A DNA stretch of 64,000 nt from Kamptonema formosum PCC 10802. Lineage in GTDB: Bacteria > Cyanobacteriota > Cyanobacteriia > Cyanobacteriales > Oscillatoriaceae. Below, piece after piece: positions 60,849 through 64,000 of this stretch (position 1 is its first letter; each line of letters begins with the position of its first letter). The notes under the pieces were generated by a model. That model ran no database searches. It was not told the DNA's origin and was given only the letters and a program-made list of their open reading frames with translations. The translations under genes and the position numbers were made by a program. The DNA lies in the NCBI RefSeq assembly GCF_000332335.1, contig NZ_KB235948.1, positions 1,631,282 to 1,695,281 of the forward strand, written 5' to 3'.

Positions 60849-63800
60849 ATGAACAGCAACAAAATGCCACAAAAACAGGGCCTATACGATCCCCAGTTCG
60901 AGCACGACGCCTGCGGTGTCGGCTTCATCGTGCACATGAAAGGAAACAAGTCGCACGAGATCGTAGAGCAGGCGCTGACGGTACTCGTGAATCTCGACCA
61001 CCGGGGCGCGTGCGGTGCGGAAAAGAACACCGGCGACGGTGCGGGCATTTTAATGCAAGTGCCGCACAAGTTCCTGAAAAAGGCTACCGCCGCCCTGAAC
61101 ATCGAGCTGCCAGAACCGGGCCAGTATGGGGTCGGTGCCCTCTACTCCTCCCCCGATCCAGCGGCACGCGAGCGAGGGCGGCAGCTGTTTGAAAAAATCG
61201 CCGCAGAAGAAGGCCAGCAAGTGATCGGCTGGCGCAACGTGCCAACCGACAACTCGGATCTGGGCAACACGGCAAAATCCAGCGAACCATTCATGCAGCA
61301 GGTGTTTGTAAAACGGGCTGCAGATATCGCTGACGACAAGGCGTTCGAGCGCAAGCTGTACGTCATCCGCAAACGGGCTGAAGCCGAAATCCACAGGGCG
61401 CAGGTAGACCCGTCCTGGTACGCCTCTAGCCTCTCGTGCCGCACACTGGTTTACAAAGGCATGCTGATGCCGGAGCAGGTGGGGCACTACTATCGGGACC
61501 TGCAAGATCCGGATATGGAAAGCGCTCTGGCGCTGGTGCACTCCCGTTTCAGCACCAACACCTTCCCCAGTTGGGAGCGCTCACACCCCTATCGCTACAT
61601 CGCCCACAACGGCGAAATCAACACCCTGCGCGGCAACATCAACTGGATGTACGCGCGGCAGTCGCTGTTCGAGTCAGAACTGTTCGGCGACGACATCAAC
61701 AAAATCCAGCCGGTGATCGACCTGGAAGGCAGCGACTCAGCCATTTTCGACAACGCCCTGGAAATGCTGGTGCTGGCGGGCCGGTCACTGCCCCACGCAG
61801 TGATGATGATGATCCCCGAACCGTGGGCAGCCCACGAGTCGATGAGCGACGAGAAAAAAGCCTTCTACGAATACCACTCCTGCCTGATGGAACCGTGGGA
61901 CGGACCAGCCTCGATCGCCTTCACCGATGGCACGACAATTGGTGCCGTGCTCGACCGCAACGGGTTGCGCCCGTCGCGCTACTACGTCACCAAAGACGAC
62001 CTGGTAATTATGGCCTCCGAAGCGGGCGTGCTGCCGGTGGAGCCAGAGCGAGTGGCCCTGAAAGGCCGGCTGCAACCGGGGCGCATGTTCCTAGTCAACA
62101 TGGAAGAAGGGCGGATCGTCGCCGACGAAGAAATCAAAAACAAAATTGTCAGCGAGCACCCCTACCGCGAGTGGATCGACCAGCACATGGTTGAGCTGGC
62201 GCAGCTCAAAGATGCGCCGCAATCGGTGGAACTCGACTACAACCTCGACCTGACCACCACCATCCAGCGCCAGATCGCCTTCGGTTACACCTTCGAGGAA
62301 CTGCGCCTGCTGCTGACTCCGATGGCGCGCGATGGCGTGGAAGCCGTTGGCTCAATGGGGGCGGATACGCCGCTCGCCGTCCTCTCGGACCGGCCCAAAC
62401 TCCTTTACGAATATTTCCAGCAGCTGTTCGCCCAGGTCACCAACCCGCCGATCGATTCCATCCGCGAGGAAATCATCACCTCCCCAGAAACGACAATCGG
62501 ATCTGAGCGCAACTTGCTCAAACCCGAACCGGAAAGCTGCCATCTGATCGAGCTGAAAACGCCGGTGCTGACCAACGAAGAGCTGGCGAAGCTCAAGCAC
62601 GTCAGCGAGGGCGGCTTCAAATCCGTCACTATCCCGATTTTGTTCAACCCCAAAGAGGGTGTGAGCGGTTTGGAAACAGTGATGGATGACATTTGCCAGC
62701 AGGCGTCCCGCGCCATCGAGGCCGGTGCCAACATCATCATCCTTTCCGATCGCGGCATCAGCAAAGACAAAGCACCGGTACCGGCGCTGCTGGCGGTTGC
62801 CGGCTTGCACCACCACCTGATCCGCCAAGGCACGCGCACGCGGGTTGGCCTCGTCCTGGAGTCCGGCGAACCGCGCGAAGTGCACCACTACGCCACACTG
62901 ATCGGCTACGGTTGCGGTGCGATCAACCCCTATGTCGCCTTCGAGACGATTGACGACATGATCCAGCAGGGCTTGCTGGTCAACATTGACCACAAGACCG
63001 CTTGCAAGAACTACATCAAAGCCGTCACCAAGGGATCGATCAAAGTAGCCTCCAAGATTGGCATCTCCACCCTGCAAAGCTATCGCGGGGCCCAGATTTT
63101 TGAGGCGATTGGCCTCAACAAGTCGGTGATCGACAAATACTTCACCTGGACTGCATCCCGGATCGAGGGCGCGGATCTGGAAGTGATCGCCAAGGAGGCG
63201 ATTTTGCGGCACAGCCACGCTTTCCCGGAACGCGAGGTCAATGGCCACACCCTGGATGCCGGCGGCGAATACCAGTGGCGCAAGGACGGCGAGGCGCACC
63301 TGTTCAGCCCGGAAACTATCCACAACCTGCAAAAGGCGGTGCGCGAGGGCCGGTACGATCTTTACAAGAAATACGCGGCGCTGGTAAACGAGCAGAACCA
63401 GAAGTTCTTTACGCTGCGCGGTTTGCTGGAATTTAAGGATCGCGAGCCGGTGCCGGTTGAGGAAGTTGAGCCGGTGGAGGCGATTGTCAAGCGCTTTAAG
63501 ACCGGCGCGATGAGCTATGGGTCGATCTCGAAAGAAGCCCACGAAACGCTGGCTGTGGCGATGAACCGCTTGGGCGGCAAATCGAACACCGGCGAAGGCG
63601 GGGAAGATCCGGAACGCTACACCTGGACAAATGAGCGCGGCGACTCCAAGAACAGCGCCATCAAACAGGTGGCTTCGGGTCGTTTTGGCGTCACCAGCCT
63701 CTACCTGTCGAAGGCGAAGGAAATCCAGATCAAGATGGCCCAGGGGGCGAAGCCCGGTGAGGGCGGCCAGCTGCCCGGGGGTAAGGTGTATCCTTGGATT

Positions 63801-64000
63801 GCTAAGGTGCGCCACTCGACGCCGGGTGTGGGTCTGATTTCGCCGCCGCCTCACCACGACATCTACTCGATTGAGGATTTGGCTGAGCTGATCCACGATT
63901 TGAAGAATGCCAACCGCAATGCCCGGATCAGTGTGAAGCTGGTGTCGGAGGTGGGTGTGGGCACGATTGCTGCCGGTGTGGCGAAAGCGCACGCGGATGT
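60849..64000 (+). CDS. gltB: Glutamate synthase large subunit (partial, C-terminus beyond window)
   Basis: The frame is open from the ATG at 60849 to the right edge, about 1050 of the usual ~1530 residues. GOGAT makes two glutamates from glutamine and 2-oxoglutarate and is central to ammonia assimilation. A short propeptide ends before Cys22 ([14 protein letters not shown]), the nucleophile of the glutaminase domain. Then come [40 protein letters not shown] and [15 protein letters not shown]. The central domain and the start of the synthase/FMN domain ([51 protein letters not shown]) are intact. The visible part does not settle whether it is ferredoxin- (GlsF) or NAD(P)H-dependent (GltB). Confidence 0.97.
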   Translation, partial: MNSNKMPQKQGLYDPQFEHDACGVGFIVHMKGNKSHEIVEQALTVLVNLDHRGACGAEKNTGDGAGILMQVPHKFLKKATAALNIELPEPGQYGVGALYSSPDPAARERGRQLFEKIAAEEGQQVIGWRNVPTDNSDLGNTAKSSEPFMQQVFVKRAADIADDKAFERKLYVIRKRAEAEIHRAQVDPSWYASSLSCRTLVYKGMLMPEQVGHYYRDLQDPDMESALALVHSRFSTNTFPSWERSHPYRYIAHNGEINTLRGNINWMYARQSLFESELFGDDINKIQPVIDLEGSDSAIFDNALEMLVLAGRSLPHAVMMMIPEPWAAHESMSDEKKAFYEYHSCLMEPWDGPASIAFTDGTTIGAVLDRNGLRPSRYYVTKDDLVIMASEAGVLPVEPERVALKGRLQPGRMFLVNMEEGRIVADEEIKNKIVSEHPYREWIDQHMVELAQLKDAPQSVELDYNLDLTTTIQRQIAFGYTFEELRLLLTPMARDGVEAVGSMGADTPLAVLSDRPKLLYEYFQQLFAQVTNPPIDSIREEIITSPETTIGSERNLLKPEPESCHLIELKTPVLTNEELAKLKHVSEGGFKSVTIPILFNPKEGVSGLETVMDDICQQASRAIEAGANIIILSDRGISKDKAPVPALLAVAGLHHHLIRQGTRTRVGLVLESGEPREVHHYATLIGYGCGAINPYVAFETIDDMIQQGLLVNIDHKTACKNYIKAVTKGSIKVASKIGISTLQSYRGAQIFEAIGLNKSVIDKYFTWTASRIEGADLEVIAKEAILRHSHAFPEREVNGHTLDAGGEYQWRKDGEAHLFSPETIHNLQKAVREGRYDLYKKYAALVNEQNQKFFTLRGLLEFKDREPVPVEEVEPVEAIVKRFKTGAMSYGSISKEAHETLAVAMNRLGGKSNTGEGGEDPERYTWTNERGDSKNSAIKQVASGRFGVTSLYLSKAKEIQIKMAQGAKPGEGGQLPGGKVYPWIAKVRHSTPGVGLISPPPHHDIYSIEDLAELIHDLKNANRNARISVKLVSEVGVGTIAAGVAKAHAD

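Noticed and set aside
62352-63992. A 546-codon minus-strand frame
   Set aside because: It is antisense to glutamate synthase. GC-rich codon use leaves few stops on the opposite strand; its His/Arg/Leu-rich product is typical of such shadows.

Overview
The window looks like chromosomal DNA of a filamentous, non-heterocystous cyanobacterium (Oscillatoriales-type). The reasons are cyanobacteria-restricted families (DUF3082 behind ispE, DUF2811, DUF928, cyAbrB, triple AIM24 genes), large STAND/WD40, CHAT and two-partner-secretion proteins, many toxin-antitoxin pairs, and intergenic DNA packed with short palindromic and MITE-like repeats. No rRNA, tRNA, CRISPR array, transposase or phage module was recognised. 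Two genes run off the edges: a PAS sensor protein on the left (1-1498, minus) and the glutamate synthase large subunit on the right (60849-64000, plus).

Layout. 1-3.1 kb: PAS sensor and a PIN toxin / excisionase-type antitoxin pair. 3.1-4.9 kb: a ten-copy 26-bp tandem repeat and purB. 5-7.5 kb: a VanX-type D-Ala-D-Ala dipeptidase between two paralogous secreted SH3 proteins. 7.9-10.1 kb: three tandem AIM24 genes. 10.3-13.5 kb: a NACHT NTPase, nested MITEs and an HTH-vWA protein. 14.3-16.5 kb: rsmA-ispE-DUF3082. 16.7-19 kb: a methyltransferase and an amidase. 19-21.2 kb: a possible small RNA, a decayed DUF433/DUF5615 module and a BrnT module. 21.5-24.6 kb: agmatine deiminase and an FeS-type photolyase. 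24.66-24.73 kb: a phased cluster of DnaA-box-like sequences next to AT-rich DNA. 25-31 kb: small cyanobacterial proteins, two LprI-like proteins, an O-methyltransferase and a HEPN/MNT pair. 31.2-35.8 kb: a 1558-residue TPR-STAND-WD40 protein. 36-42 kb: YjbQ, cyAbrB plus esterase, and mmsA. 42.6-45.8 kb: a DUF4347/beta-helix/RTX surface protein.

47.4-57.6 kb holds six same-strand genes: DUF928, CHASE2-nucleotidyl cyclase, metallo-beta-lactamase-fold hydrolase, cyclic-nucleotide-binding coiled-coil protein, TPR-CHAT protease and a TpsA-type haemagglutinin. I read this as a possible membrane-to-surface signalling set in which a cyclic nucleotide is made, perhaps degraded, and sensed beside a CHAT protease and a secreted adhesin. 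This is the strongest candidate for an undescribed system here. The hydrolase and cyclase specificities, and the functional link itself, are inference.

The intergenic DNA carries at least three MITE-like families. Family 1 has TATAGCG termini and a GAAACCCGGTTTC core hairpin. Family 2 has TATAGCAGCAG termini and a GGACAGGCGAGACGCCTGTCC-like core. Family 3 has GTGTCAACTTAAGCT termini. There are also CGTTCCCAGGC palindromes and tandem repeats. One family-3 element sits inside a family-1-like element. The longest gene-free stretches are 36.35-38.19, 45.84-47.37, 57.59-58.52 and 58.80-60.85 kb.
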